This document shows positions 1 to 8,518 of a stretch of DNA of 64,000 nucleotides, piece after piece. Position 1 is the first letter of the stretch. Every line of letters starts with the position of its first letter. The position numbers and the translations under genes were made by a program. A model generated the notes under the pieces. That model saw only the letters and a list, made by a program, of their open reading frames with translations, searched no databases and had not been told where the DNA came from. Source of the stretch: Rhodoligotrophos defluvii (GTDB taxonomy: Bacteria > Pseudomonadota > Alphaproteobacteria > Rhizobiales > Im1); assembly GCF_005281615.1 (NCBI RefSeq), contig NZ_SZZM01000001.1, positions 581,228 to 645,227 of the forward strand, given 5' to 3'.

Positions 1-100
1 TGCCTCGCGCCAGACAAACCACTACCTCTCCCTCTCAGGCCAAATCCAATGGTGAGCCGAGCCAACGCGCCAACGCCCTCCCTGCGAGCGTAAACCTCGA

Positions 101-133
101 GGGCCCGCCATCCCGCGGGCCCCTCTCTTTTTT
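101..133 (+). terminator. Intrinsic terminator, rightward
   Basis: An 8-bp perfect stem (101-108 with 115-122, GGGCCCGC/GCGGGCCC, 6-nt loop) is followed by a T-rich run with six T at 128-133. The orientation suits a gene entering from the left edge, convergent with the microcompartment operon that ends at 198. The remaining bases of 1-197 hold no gene I can support. Confidence 0.6.
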
Positions 134-197
134 GCTCCGGGAGTGGTGGAAGAAACGTGGTGCCCAGCGCTCGTCGCCTGGCAACGCGCGACGTCAG

Positions 198-959
198 TCA
201 GCCGAGGCACTCGCCGCCGTCGATGACCAGAGCCTGGCCGGTCATGAAGGATGAGCGGTCGGATGCGAGAAACAGCACCGCTTCCGCGATCTCGTCGACG
301 CTGGCGAAGCGGCCCATCGGAATCTTGTGGCGGACATAGTCCTCGAGCGCGGCGCGTTCGCCCATCTGGCGCATGAACGGCTCGTTGAACGGCGTGTCGA
401 CCCAGCCTGGGCAAAGCGCATTCACCCGGATGTTGTGGCGGGCATAGTCGAGCGCGATCTGTTTCGTCATGGCCACGACCGCATGCTTCGTGGTCGCATA
501 GGCGATCATCTCGCGGTCATACAGCACGCCCGAATTCGACGCCGTTATGATGATCGAGCCGCCGCCTTGCGCCTTCATGTGGGGGACCGCCAGCTGCGCC
601 AGCCGGAAATGCTGGCGCACGTTCAGCCGCCAGGATCTGTCCATGCCCTCCGTATCGGCCTGTTCGAGCGAGCCTTCCACCTGGATCCCGACATGCGAGT
701 GCAGAATGTCTATCCGCGCGAAGGTTTCCATGCAGCGGGCCACCAGCGCTTCGAGCTGGCGGTCGTCCGACACGTCGGTGACGACTGCCAGGGACCGAGC
801 GCCCGCCCGCTCCAGTTCGCGCGCGGTTTCAGCCGCCTTTTCGCCGTCGCGGTCGGCAACCACCACCGCTGCACCCTCGCGCCCGAGAATTTCGGCGCTG
901 CCTCGACCGATGCCGGATCCGGCACCGGTCACGATGGCTACCCGGTCTTTCAGGATCAT
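198..959 (-). CDS. SDR-family oxidoreductase of the microcompartment operon
   Basis: A 253-residue classical short-chain dehydrogenase. The NAD(P) motif TGAGSGIG is near residues 9-16, with the catalytic YATTK and an ITAS serine segment further on. The internal start at 959 ([12 protein letters not shown]) gives the usual family length and begins just after the preceding BMC-T stop. The usual NNAG structural motif reads HSHVG, which is odd. It is the last gene of the operon. In RMM microcompartments an SDR interconverts 1-amino-2-propanol and aminoacetone, so an amino-alcohol dehydrogenase role is the best inference here. No encapsulation peptide is evident. Family certain, substrate inferred. 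Confidence 0.85.
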   Translation of the reverse strand: MILKDRVAIVTGAGSGIGRGSAEILGREGAAVVVADRDGEKAAETARELERAGARSLAVVTDVSDDRQLEALVARCMETFARIDILHSHVGIQVEGSLEQADTEGMDRSWRLNVRQHFRLAQLAVPHMKAQGGGSIIITASNSGVLYDREMIAYATTKHAVVAMTKQIALDYARHNIRVNALCPGWVDTPFNEPFMRQMGERAALEDYVRHKIPMGRFASVDEIAEAVLFLASDRSSFMTGQALVIDGGECLG

Positions 960-963
960 GCCT

Positions 964-1599
964 TCAATCCTTTCTGGTCCGGCCGATGACACTGCCCAGC
1001 ACCTTGTCGATGCGGTCGCGGGCACGCTCGCACTCCTCGTGCGTGCCGGCGAGAAACAGCCGTCCGCTGGCGCCGATCATCTGGACATCGACCAGCGTGA
1101 TCCCAGGTGCTGCCCGCTCCGCTTCGTTGGCGGCGACGGTCGCAAAGAGCGCCGGCTCGAGCTCATAGACCAGCAGCGATTTTCCGGGCAGCAGCATCGA
1201 TGCCTCGCGCGTCCTATTGAGGATGATCGCATGCTGATCCGACACGTCGTCGAGGATATCGGCATAGAGCGTGCGGGGCTTCAGCTGGTCCTCGGCCTTG
1301 CAGCCTATGCCATCGAGAATGGCCTTGCCGGCCTGCTCGAGCTGGGCAAGGTCGGGCGAATGCAGTTCGAGGATGCCGTATTGGCGCTCGGTATAGAGCA
1401 GGCCCGGCTCCATGTCGGGCATCTGCTTGAGGGCGAGGTCGCAGATGCGGTGAATGGCCAGGGCCGGCGCCACCTCGATGATCAGCGAGTGCTCGCCTTG
1501 CATGGGCGGATAGCCGCGCGCCCGTGTCGGCGTCGACATATAGGCCGCAAACTGGCGACCGAGGTCCTTGACCAGCAGGTAGACGCGAAGTTGGGTCAT
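964..1599 (-). CDS. Tandem-domain BMC-T shell protein (copy 1)
   Basis: A 211-residue protein with two consecutive BMC-like halves. The first is around residues 35-105 ([31 protein letters not shown]). The second is around 135-200 ([33 protein letters not shown]). Such proteins form pseudohexameric trimers in microcompartment shells and often carry a gated pore. It is clearly related to the second BMC-T of this operon (2645-3244), but the two are too diverged to be a recent duplication. Both resemble the BMC-T type found in RMM loci rather than EutL. It lies 4 nt before the SDR and 35 nt after the BMC-H gene. Confident as a shell protein; pore specificity unknown. Confidence 0.88.
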   Translation of the reverse strand: MTQLRVYLLVKDLGRQFAAYMSTPTRARGYPPMQGEHSLIIEVAPALAIHRICDLALKQMPDMEPGLLYTERQYGILELHSPDLAQLEQAGKAILDGIGCKAEDQLKPRTLYADILDDVSDQHAIILNRTREASMLLPGKSLLVYELEPALFATVAANEAERAAPGITLVDVQMIGASGRLFLAGTHEECERARDRIDKVLGSVIGRTRKD

Positions 1600-1634
1600 C
1601 CTGGCTTCCAGCGCAAATCTCGACTAGCCTCGCG

Positions 1635-1916
1635 TCATGCGCCGGTCGCGGTTGTGAAATGCTTGCCGAGATCGGGATGAGGGCGTGGAATGACATGCAC
1701 CGAGACCAGCGTGCCGACGCTGGACGCAGCCTCCGCACCCGCCTCGGCGGCAGCCTTCACCGCACCGACATCGCCATTGATGATGACGGCGACGAGGCCG
1801 TCGCCGACCTGCTCGCGGCCGACGACGGTCACGTTGGCCGCCTTCACCATGGCGTCAGCCGCGGCGAGGGCCGCGACGAAACCTTTGGTCTCGATCATTC
1901 CGATTGCATTCGACAT
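1635..1916 (-). CDS. BMC-H hexameric shell protein
   Basis: A 93-residue single BMC domain, essentially full length for the PduA/EutM/CcmK class. It has [21 protein letters not shown] at the N-terminus, a central [19 protein letters not shown] segment and a C-terminal [13 protein letters not shown]. Such proteins tile the facets of the microcompartment as hexamers and form the main metabolite pores. It is the only BMC-H in the window, so it is the likely bulk facet protein here. It lies between the BMC-P and BMC-T genes, all on the minus strand. Confidence 0.95.
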   Translation of the reverse strand: MSNAIGMIETKGFVAALAAADAMVKAANVTVVGREQVGDGLVAVIINGDVGAVKAAAEAGAEAASSVGTLVSVHVIPRPHPDLGKHFTTATGA

Positions 1917-1941
1917 GGGTGTCTCCTTGGTGCGTCCAGAG

Positions 1942-2217
1942 TTACTTGGATTTGGATTTCGGTTGGGATTGCGATTTCGGCATCTCGTCGAGGGAGCCGA
2001 TGATCAGCGCGTCGATGGGGATCTTGCCGCCGCCCAGCCATGAGGCGGCAGTCGAGCCGGTGACGATCAGGACCTCCTCGCCCTCACCGCAGCCGAGGAC
2101 GTCGAATGCGACGATGAGCCCGCCGCCGGCGCTTTCCACCTCGAGAAAGGCTCCGGACGGGATGTGCTCGATGCGCTTTGTGGCCCAGTAGCGGCCCACG
2201 ACCCGACCCCGTATCAT
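1942..2217 (-). CDS. EutN/CcmL-type BMC-P vertex protein
   Basis: A 91-residue EutN/CcmL-family protein that would form the pentamers capping the shell vertices. It begins [15 protein letters not shown], contains the conserved [20 protein letters not shown] segment and ends [13 protein letters not shown], followed by a short Lys/Ser/Gln-rich tail of about 12 residues. The ATG overlaps the stop of the upstream small gene (ATGA at 2214-2217), which suggests translational coupling. This is the only pentamer gene in the operon. Confidence 0.93.
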   Translation of the reverse strand: MIRGRVVGRYWATKRIEHIPSGAFLEVESAGGGLIVAFDVLGCGEGEEVLIVTGSTAASWLGGGKIPIDALIIGSLDEMPKSQSQPKSKSK

Positions 2218-2639
2218 TGCCTGGTCCTCTCAACGCTGATGTTGCGCGACTTCGCCTTGTCGCGGCCCAGGGGCGTGATGCTGACGCCCGGTCCAAGTTG
2301 CAGACGCTTGACCTCGGCCGGCAGCCTGCCGATCACCGCTTCCGTCACGATCCCGACGTCGATGCGATGGCTTTGGCCGGCGGAAACGGCCGGAGCCGTG
2401 GTGGCCGAGGGGTCTGCCGCAAGGCGGAACGGATACCGCCCGGCCTCGATCGCGGCACGTATCTCGGGGTCGGTCGCAAGCCTCAGCACCTCGCGGGCGA
2501 AGCTGGCGAGATCGGCATCGCTGGAAATCCGCACCGATCGAGGCGCGGGTAGGGCGGGCAAGCGACCCTGCCTCAGGTGCTTCACTTCCTCCGAAATCAC
2601 CTCGCGGATGAGGCTGCGGATGGCGTCTTTGTCGAGCAT
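2214..2639 (-). CDS. Small microcompartment-associated protein with N-terminal encapsulation-peptide-like helix
   Basis: 141 residues, of no family I can name. The start at 2639 (MLDKDAIRSLIREVISEE) is chosen because it lies 5 nt after the BMC-T stop. The first 25 residues form an amphipathic helix that resembles the C-terminal helix of the aldehyde dehydrogenase in this operon (shared pattern I/L-R-x-x-I-R-x-h-h-x-E-E-h). A polar linker follows, then a C-terminal part with IVTEAVIGRL and GPGVSITPLGRDKAKSRN. This recalls a short T-P-x-x-R-D segment seen in several microcompartment accessory proteins; that resemblance is from memory and unverified. The protein may be a cargo adaptor or scaffold that bridges enzymes to the shell (inference). 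Confidence 0.75.
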   Translation of the reverse strand: MLDKDAIRSLIREVISEEVKHLRQGRLPALPAPRSVRISSDADLASFAREVLRLATDPEIRAAIEAGRYPFRLAADPSATTAPAVSAGQSHRIDVGIVTEAVIGRLPAEVKRLQLGPGVSITPLGRDKAKSRNISVERTRQ

Positions 2640-2644
2640 GTCCG

Positions 2645-3244
2645 TCAACCCTTCAGCGCCGCGAGCGCGGCCTCGGCGCCCATGCGCACGTCGGATTCCG
2701 CACCGGACAGGTAGACCCGTCCGGTCGCCCCGAACATGCGATAGTCGATCACCTTGATATCGGCGGTCTTCTCGGCCTCGTTGGTCGCGAGCACCGCGTA
2801 GGAGGCGGGCTGCATCTCCAGCACGAAAAGCGACTCTCCCGGCAGGACCATCGATCCCGACTTGTTGCGGTTGATGAGAAAGGCATGGCCGTGATCGATC
2901 CGCGTGACGATCTTCGATGCCAGGATCTGGGGGGCGATGGCCCGGCCGGATCTCTCGTCGAGCATGTCGAGAACAGCATTCGCGGCCGATTTCACCGCCG
3001 CCGTCGAGCGCGAATGGAATTCGAGATAGCCGTACTGGCGCTCGACCACCAGCATGCCGCCACTGACATCGGCGTATTTCAGCGCCACATCGGTGAGCGC
3101 CTCGATGTCGAGACCCGGGGCAACCTCGATGATCTGCGCCGCCATACTGGTGCGCGGCAAGCGGCCGCGCATGCCGCTCGCCATGTAGCACAGCGTCTGC
3201 GGCTGAAGCTGGTCGATGAAGATGAAGGAGCGGAGCTCGGCCAT
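2645..3244 (-). CDS. Tandem-domain BMC-T shell protein (copy 2)
   Basis: 199 residues with the same two-half layout as the BMC-T at 964-1599. The first half contains IIEVAPGLDIEALTDVALK and ERQYGYLEFHS. The second contains LFVLEMQPASYAVLATNEAE, MFGATGRVYLSG and a terminal EAALAALKG helix. It is likely to form a pseudohexameric shell tile. Two different tandem-domain BMC-T proteins together with a single BMC-H suggest two pore types, one of which may admit a bulky cofactor or substrate (inference). It lies 18 nt after the aldehyde dehydrogenase. Confidence 0.88.
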   Translation of the reverse strand: MAELRSFIFIDQLQPQTLCYMASGMRGRLPRTSMAAQIIEVAPGLDIEALTDVALKYADVSGGMLVVERQYGYLEFHSRSTAAVKSAANAVLDMLDERSGRAIAPQILASKIVTRIDHGHAFLINRNKSGSMVLPGESLFVLEMQPASYAVLATNEAEKTADIKVIDYRMFGATGRVYLSGAESDVRMGAEAALAALKG

Positions 3245-3262
3245 GATGTCAGGCTGTCTTTC

Positions 3263-4873
3263 TCATGACCGCAGGGCGTCGCGGAGTTCTTCGAGGACCA
3301 TGCGGCGGATCTCCTCGCGGAGGATGGAGATGTCATTCATGGCCCCCGCGCCGGATGGCTGCGCCGGAACGGCGTCGCGAGAGACAGCGTTGCGTACCTG
3401 TTCGCTGCCCTCCTGCAGGCGCCCGAGCGAAATCGGCGCCTCGCGGCCAAGCGCCAGGGCCGGCCCGCCCGCCCAGGCGTCGAGCTGCGTGAAATCGCCG
3501 AAGGCCTCCCTGGGATCATCGCTATAGGCGATGCGGGTCCAGTTGATCAGGTGTTGCGGCCCGACATTCTCCCCGATCGACGACGAGCCGAAATAGCCGG
3601 TGCCGATGGTGAAGGCGGGCGCGAGATGAGTGCCATAGCCGGCGGCACCCTGGCTGCACGGTGCGTTGACGACCACGCGCAGCGCCTTCACGGCTGCGCC
3701 ATAGGCGAGGATCGTCGCGCTGTTCCGGCTATGGATCGCGGCGGAATGGCCCGCGCCGGACAGACGAATGAGCGAGCGCGCCTGGGCGATGCCGGCCTGC
3801 GCATGGGGAACGCTGAGAAAGCCGAGCACCGGGCAGAGTTTCTCCTTCGAAAGCGGCTCGTCCATGCCGACGCGATCGATCTCAGCGAGGATGATCTTGG
3901 TGTTGCCCGGCAGGCGCAAGCCGATCATGGCGCCGATCTCGACAGCCGACTTGCCCAGCACCCCGACATTGAAGCTGCCGCGGCCGAACAGCAATTCGCG
4001 CAGCGCCGCCACCTCTTCGGGCTTCGCCACATGGGCGCCCGCCGATTTCATGCCCTGCAGCAGACGGTCGGCGATTTGCTCGACAGCAATGACGACGCTC
4101 TCATTGGTGCAGAGGATCGAATTGTCGAAGCTCTTCGAGGCAACGATACGTTTGGCCGCTTCCGCCGGGTCGGCAGTGTCGTCGACCAGCGCGGGCGCGT
4201 TGCCCGGCCCGACACCGATCGCGGGATTGCCCGAACTATAGGCGGCGCGCACCATCGGCGTGCCGCCGGTGGCCAGGATCACCCCGATACGCGGCGACTT
4301 CATTATATGCTCGATCAGCGGCAGGCTGGGCTGGTCGATCACCTGGATGATGCCGGCGGGCGCGCCGGCCGCTTCGGCCGCCTCGGCCATGAGTTTCGCA
4401 GCGCGAGTCGAGCAGGCTTTCGCCATCGGATGCGGCGAGACGACGATGGCGTTGCGGGTGACCAGCGCCATCAGCACCTTGTAATAGACGGTGCAGACGG
4501 GATTGGTGGATGGCGTCAGCGCAAAGACGATGCCCGCCGGACGCGGCAGCTCGACCATCTTCTGATCGGCCAGGATTCGGGGCGAGCAGAAATCGTGTTT
4601 CGCATAAAGCTCGTAAAGTCCGCGCGAGGTGAGCTCGTTCTTCAGCGTCTTGTGTTCGACGACGCCAAATCCCGTCTCCCTGACCGCCGCCTCCGCAAGC
4701 TCGCCGGCATGCGCATAGGCCACATCCGCCGCGGCCCGCGCAATGCTGTCCACACGCGAGCGATCGAAGCGGGCGAAAGCGGCAGCCGCCCATTCCGCGG
4801 TCTGCAGCATGAGGTCGGCCGCGCCGCTCGCGCGTTTGTCGCCGGCAAGGATCTCTTCGACGATCGCGGTCAT
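3263..4873 (-). CDS. CoA-acylating aldehyde dehydrogenase, microcompartment signature enzyme
   Basis: A 536-residue aldehyde dehydrogenase of the AdhE/EutE/PduP type, expected to oxidise an aldehyde to acyl-CoA with NAD+. The catalytic cysteine is C255 in the FDNSILCTNES motif. The cofactor region includes FALTPSTNPVCTVYYK (about residues 117-132) and ATGGTPMVRAAYSSGNPAIG (201-220). Residues 512-536 form a separate amphipathic helix (ILREEIRRMVLEEL) after a flexible Ala/Pro/Ser linker, as expected for an encapsulation peptide. The start overlaps the stop of the aminotransferase gene as ATGA. In RMM loci the equivalent enzyme converts propionaldehyde to propionyl-CoA; the substrate here is inferred. 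Confidence 0.92.
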   Translation of the reverse strand: MTAIVEEILAGDKRASGAADLMLQTAEWAAAAFARFDRSRVDSIARAAADVAYAHAGELAEAAVRETGFGVVEHKTLKNELTSRGLYELYAKHDFCSPRILADQKMVELPRPAGIVFALTPSTNPVCTVYYKVLMALVTRNAIVVSPHPMAKACSTRAAKLMAEAAEAAGAPAGIIQVIDQPSLPLIEHIMKSPRIGVILATGGTPMVRAAYSSGNPAIGVGPGNAPALVDDTADPAEAAKRIVASKSFDNSILCTNESVVIAVEQIADRLLQGMKSAGAHVAKPEEVAALRELLFGRGSFNVGVLGKSAVEIGAMIGLRLPGNTKIILAEIDRVGMDEPLSKEKLCPVLGFLSVPHAQAGIAQARSLIRLSGAGHSAAIHSRNSATILAYGAAVKALRVVVNAPCSQGAAGYGTHLAPAFTIGTGYFGSSSIGENVGPQHLINWTRIAYSDDPREAFGDFTQLDAWAGGPALALGREAPISLGRLQEGSEQVRNAVSRDAVPAQPSGAGAMNDISILREEIRRMVLEELRDALRS

Positions 4874-6162
4874 GCTGCGCGGTTCCTGCTGCGCCCGCGG
4901 CCGAGGCATTCGGCGTGGGCAAGGCCGACACTGCGATCGACGCGTTCGAGCACCTCTTCGCAAAGATCAGCGGTCATCAACACGCCAGGCTTGAATTGAA
5001 GGACACGGGGGTCGAGCGTCGAGAAGATTGCCCAGACGCCGTTCTCGTAGAGATGCTTCATCACCGGCTTGGCACCTTCGGGGAAGTCGAACTCCAACCC
5101 CATGACGACGCCGCACTGGCGGATCCCCACAAAGAAGTCCGGGTAGAGCTTCATGATTTCGTGGAGGCCGTTGCGGAAGGTTTCCGAGATGTAGTTGACC
5201 ATGGGTCTGACGGTCGGGCGCTGCAGGATTTCCAGCGTCTTCATGGCAACGAGGCAGCCGAGTTCGGCGCCCCCCATGGTCGACATGTGCGCGAAGCCGT
5301 CCTGGGTGAGCCATCCCGCGTATTTCTCGCGCACCACGACGCAGGCGATCGGGTACATGCCACCCGATATGCCCTTGCCGGTGACGATCATGTCCGGCGT
5401 GATCCCGTAGCGCTGATAGCCCCACATCTCGCCGCATCGCATGAGACCGGTCTGCACCTCATCGGCGATGTAAAGCGCGCCGTAGCGCTCGCAGAGCGCC
5501 TTCACCTCCTGGAGATAGCCGGGCAGCGGGATCGGAAAGCCATAGGTGGCCGGGATGGTCTCCATGATGAGCGCCGCAACGTCCTTGCCCTTCAGCGCGT
5601 CTTCCATGGCGGTGAGATCGTTGAACGGCACATGGACGAAGTCTTCCGGCTGGTCGGAGAGGAAGATCTTCTTGAACCGGTCGGCACCCGCGGCAACCGC
5701 AAGACCGGTATGTCCGTGATAGGCGTTGATGATGGAGACGATCTTGCGCCGCTGCGTGGCGTGGCGCGCGGTTTTCAGCGCGATGTCGATCGCCTCGGCA
5801 CCGCCTGACGCATACATGGTGTAACGCAGGTCGCCCCCGCAGATCTCAGCCAATCTCTCGGCCAGCGCCGTGCGTGCCTGGGAGGGGAAATGGTGGTTGC
5901 CCATGTCGAAGCGCTGCGTGCCCCGATTGAGAACCTCGATCAGTTCGGGATGCCGGTGGCCGATATTGTAGGTGCCGCCGTTGAGATGGAGGTCGATCAG
6001 CCGCCTGCCGTCCATGTCCCACAGAAGGTATCCTTCGCGCCGGTCGATGACGAGATCGACGCCCATATCCTGCCAGGCCTGGGTCTTGCCCGGGTTCCAG
6101 AACGTCTTCGACTTGGCGAGGAACTCGCGCTTTTCCGGGCTCTGGAGGGTCTGATCGGCCAT
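4870..6162 (-). CDS. Class-III aminotransferase-fold PLP enzyme, probable amino-alcohol-phosphate phospho-lyase
   Basis: A 430-residue fold-type I class-III PLP protein. The PLP lysine is K263 in IVTGKGISGG and the PLP-ring aspartate is D234 in ADEVQTG. Family members include transaminases and the ethanolamine-phosphate phospho-lyases. The adjacent APH-type kinase, as in RMM microcompartments, favours phospho-lyase activity: amino-alcohol phosphate to aldehyde, ammonia and phosphate. An ATG at 6162 was chosen; an in-frame GTG at 6180, directly after the kinase stop, would add six residues. No encapsulation helix is visible. A plain transaminase cannot be excluded from sequence alone. Confidence 0.85.
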   Translation of the reverse strand: MADQTLQSPEKREFLAKSKTFWNPGKTQAWQDMGVDLVIDRREGYLLWDMDGRRLIDLHLNGGTYNIGHRHPELIEVLNRGTQRFDMGNHHFPSQARTALAERLAEICGGDLRYTMYASGGAEAIDIALKTARHATQRRKIVSIINAYHGHTGLAVAAGADRFKKIFLSDQPEDFVHVPFNDLTAMEDALKGKDVAALIMETIPATYGFPIPLPGYLQEVKALCERYGALYIADEVQTGLMRCGEMWGYQRYGITPDMIVTGKGISGGMYPIACVVVREKYAGWLTQDGFAHMSTMGGAELGCLVAMKTLEILQRPTVRPMVNYISETFRNGLHEIMKLYPDFFVGIRQCGVVMGLEFDFPEGAKPVMKHLYENGVWAIFSTLDPRVLQFKPGVLMTADLCEEVLERVDRSVGLAHAECLGRGRSRNRAA

Positions 6163-6180
6163 GGTCGGCTTCGGCTCCAC

Positions 6181-7179
6181 TCATGAATACTGGCTGAGAT
6201 AGCGTTCGGCGAGCTCGCAGGTCCCAGTGCTGTAGCCGGGGCCCTCGGTCCGGGCGAGCTCGGTCTCGCTGTGCGATCCCATCCAGGCGAACAGCGTCAT
6301 CCGGCGCATCAATATGAAGGTCCACAACTCGTCTTCGTCTTCTTTCGGTAGCGTGCGGCAGCGGCGGTAGCCGTCCTTCCATGCCTCCATCAGCTCCGGC
6401 ACATCGGCCCGATCCTCGAAGAAGCTGACCGCGGTCGCGGCGTCGTAGAGGAACCAACCCAAGCCGCAATCGTCGAAATCTATGACGCGCACGTCGCCGT
6501 TGTGGACGAGCAGATTGGCGAGCCGGAAATCCGCGTGGATCAGGCCATAGCGCTCGCGGCCCTTGCCGAAGCGCTCGAGCCGCCGCTGCATCAGGTCCAC
6601 GGCGCGCTGCAGCAGCCTCTCGCGGTCCGGCGTGCAGTCGGGACCGTCCTGCCAGCGGCCCCAATTGGCGCGTGCCCCGAAGGAATGCTCGAAATCCCAG
6701 CACAGTCGCTCGAAATAGGGCGGCCGCTGCCATGTCTGGCTGTGATTGTGGCAGCGCGCCGTCACCTCGCCGAGTTGCCGGAACGAGGGCGCAAGATTGT
6801 CATGGGAGGGCTCCGCGCCATCGATGAACTCGAACAGCACGCAGTTGCGGGCAATCCCGCCGGCCGGATGCTCCACCCACTGGATGTCGGCGCCGTCGCT
6901 CGCCGTGATGGCCTGAGGCGTCTTGACCCCGGCCTCGCTCTGCAGGGCGCGCATCCAGGCGAGTTCGCTGCGGATGCCGTCGGTGGTGTGGTAGGCATCG
7001 CGATGAACGCGCAGAATGACCGGCCGTGCGGCGTCCGGCGGCGTCACCCGATAGGTCCAGTTCTCGGAGTGATTGATCAATGTGAGGTCGGCGCCCTCGA
7101 TCCCCCAACGCGGCAGGGCAGCGGCGGCCAGTTCATCGATCGCCTCTCGCAGCCCTTCCGTGGTGAGTGCGTTGCTCAT
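6181..7179 (-). CDS. APH-family kinase, probable amino-alcohol kinase
   Basis: 332 residues of the aminoglycoside phosphotransferase/choline kinase fold. The catalytic-loop motif LIHADFRLANLLV (H-x-D-x4-N) and the metal-binding VIDFDDCG are both present. An N-terminal ILRVHR segment supplies the nucleotide-binding lysine/arginine region. It is the first gene of the microcompartment operon, with GGGAG about 11 nt upstream of the ATG at 7179. Paired with the phospho-lyase it would phosphorylate an amino alcohol such as 1-amino-2-propanol or ethanolamine, which the PLP enzyme then splits to an aldehyde. Antibiotic modification is unlikely in this context. Confidence 0.85.
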   Translation of the reverse strand: MSNALTTEGLREAIDELAAAALPRWGIEGADLTLINHSENWTYRVTPPDAARPVILRVHRDAYHTTDGIRSELAWMRALQSEAGVKTPQAITASDGADIQWVEHPAGGIARNCVLFEFIDGAEPSHDNLAPSFRQLGEVTARCHNHSQTWQRPPYFERLCWDFEHSFGARANWGRWQDGPDCTPDRERLLQRAVDLMQRRLERFGKGRERYGLIHADFRLANLLVHNGDVRVIDFDDCGLGWFLYDAATAVSFFEDRADVPELMEAWKDGYRRCRTLPKEDEDELWTFILMRRMTLFAWMGSHSETELARTEGPGYSTGTCELAERYLSQYS

Positions 7180-7434
7180 GCTTGTTCTATCTCCCGGATG
7201 AAGCATTCTGCCGCCGCCGATCTTCGGGCACGCCTTCCTCGATGCGGCACGCTAGACTGCCGTCCGCGCCGTAGCTTGACCCTTGAGGCGGCGATCTTGA
7301 CAGCTGTGATGCCCGATGCGGCCGGATTCATAAAGACACCTGCCCAACCGGACCAGTGGTTCGTTCCTGCTTGAGCCCATGGGCTGACCGTGCAATCATT
7401 TTGTCGTATCCACTGCTTAGGCTGGACGTTCGCA
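7180..7434. promoter_or_regulatory. Divergent control region between the microcompartment operon and its AraC regulator
   Basis: 255 nt between the leftward kinase gene and the rightward araC-like gene, with no gene inside. A TTGACA at 7297-7302 has no good -10 partner at 17 nt. TGCGGC half-sites occur at 7253 and 7317. The block ACCGTGCAATCATTT at 7387-7401 recurs with one change 55 nt upstream of the paralogous regulator at 16662. It is probably where the regulator controls itself and the operon (inference). Confidence 0.5.
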
Positions 7435-8487
7435 ATGACATCCGCTCTGCTGGAACGAACTTCCCCGGATCCGCGGCACAGTGCGCCCATCGTGCTTGCG
7501 GCGGCAGCGACCGGTATCGTCGACTTCATCGAAGCCCATCGCGGGGACGTGGATTCGATCTTCGGCAATTCCGGTATTGCGCCAGATATGGCCGGCGCCC
7601 CCACCTTGAAGGTGAAGCTCGCTTCCTATTGCCGGCTGTTCGAGGAGGCCGCCAAACAGACCCGCGCCGGCAATTTCGGCCTCTGGTTCGGCCAGCAGTT
7701 CCAGCCGCGCGATCTCGGCATGTGGGGCTATGCGGCGATTTCCGCCCCGACGCTGGGAGCGGCGCTCGACACCATGGTGCGGCTGTTCCACCACCATCAG
7801 GAATCGTCATGGATGCGGCTGACCCAGGGCCCCGACGGCCTGATGCATCTGGAATACCAGATCTATTCCTCGGAGATCGTCGAGCGCCGACAGGATGCCG
7901 AACTGTCGCTCGGCATGTTCGCCAACGTGATCCGCGACTGTGGCGGGCCAAAATGGGCGCCGGTGGAAGTTCATTTCGAACACCCGCGGCCGGAGCTCTG
8001 GAAGGAGCACGAAGCCGCATTCGATGCGCCGGTCTATTTCAGCCAGCAGACCAATGCGCTGCTGTTTCGCCCGGAGCTGCTGGACCGGGCCATGCCCGGG
8101 CGGGACCTGCAGCTGATGAGCATGATGGAGACTTGCCTGGAATCGCTGGGCTCGCGTCGCGCAGGCGATCAAGGGCTCGTCGACCGGGTGAAGACTGCGG
8201 TGCGGGTCAATCTGCCCAATGGCTATCCGAGCCTCGACCAGATCGCGCACGAGCTGCGCGTTACCCCGGCCAGCATTCAGCGCGACCTGAACGAGCAGGG
8301 CATGACCTACAAGGACGCGGTCGAACTGACGCGGCAGACCATGGCGCGGACCTATCTCGACCAGCGCCAGCTGCCGCTGACCGAGATTGCGCTGCTGCTC
8401 GGCTATTCCGAGCTGTCGGCCTTCACGCGCGCCTTCACCCGCTGGACCGGGATCAGTCCGAGCGCCTATCGCAAGCGCAAGCACTGA
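7435..8487 (+). CDS. AraC-family transcriptional regulator (paralog 1)
   Basis: A 350-residue regulator. The N-terminal region (about residues 15-210) looks like the Arabinose_bd-type ligand domain, with QQFQPRDLGMWGYAAISAPTLGAAL and QDAELSLG. The C-terminal AraC helix-turn-helix pair includes SLDQIAHELRVTPASIQRDL and LTEIALLLGYSELSAFTRAFTRWTG. The start at 7435 aligns with the paralog at 16662. It is divergent from the microcompartment operon and convergent with the SDR at 8519, so it most likely activates the operon in response to the pathway substrate. The two regulators share long identical blocks. Confidence 0.92.
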   Translation: MTSALLERTSPDPRHSAPIVLAAAATGIVDFIEAHRGDVDSIFGNSGIAPDMAGAPTLKVKLASYCRLFEEAAKQTRAGNFGLWFGQQFQPRDLGMWGYAAISAPTLGAALDTMVRLFHHHQESSWMRLTQGPDGLMHLEYQIYSSEIVERRQDAELSLGMFANVIRDCGGPKWAPVEVHFEHPRPELWKEHEAAFDAPVYFSQQTNALLFRPELLDRAMPGRDLQLMSMMETCLESLGSRRAGDQGLVDRVKTAVRVNLPNGYPSLDQIAHELRVTPASIQRDLNEQGMTYKDAVELTRQTMARTYLDQRQLPLTEIALLLGYSELSAFTRAFTRWTGISPSAYRKRKH

Positions 8488-8518
8488 AGCCCGGGCGGTC
8501 GAATGCCGATGCGGCGCG

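Noticed and set aside
4870-6162. Ordinary omega-transaminase
   Set aside because: Possible by family, but the kinase neighbour and RMM parallel favour phospho-lyase activity; kept as the alternative.
6181-7179. Aminoglycoside resistance phosphotransferase
   Set aside because: The APH fold is present, but the gene is embedded in a microcompartment operon with a phospho-lyase, which fits amino-alcohol kinase much better.
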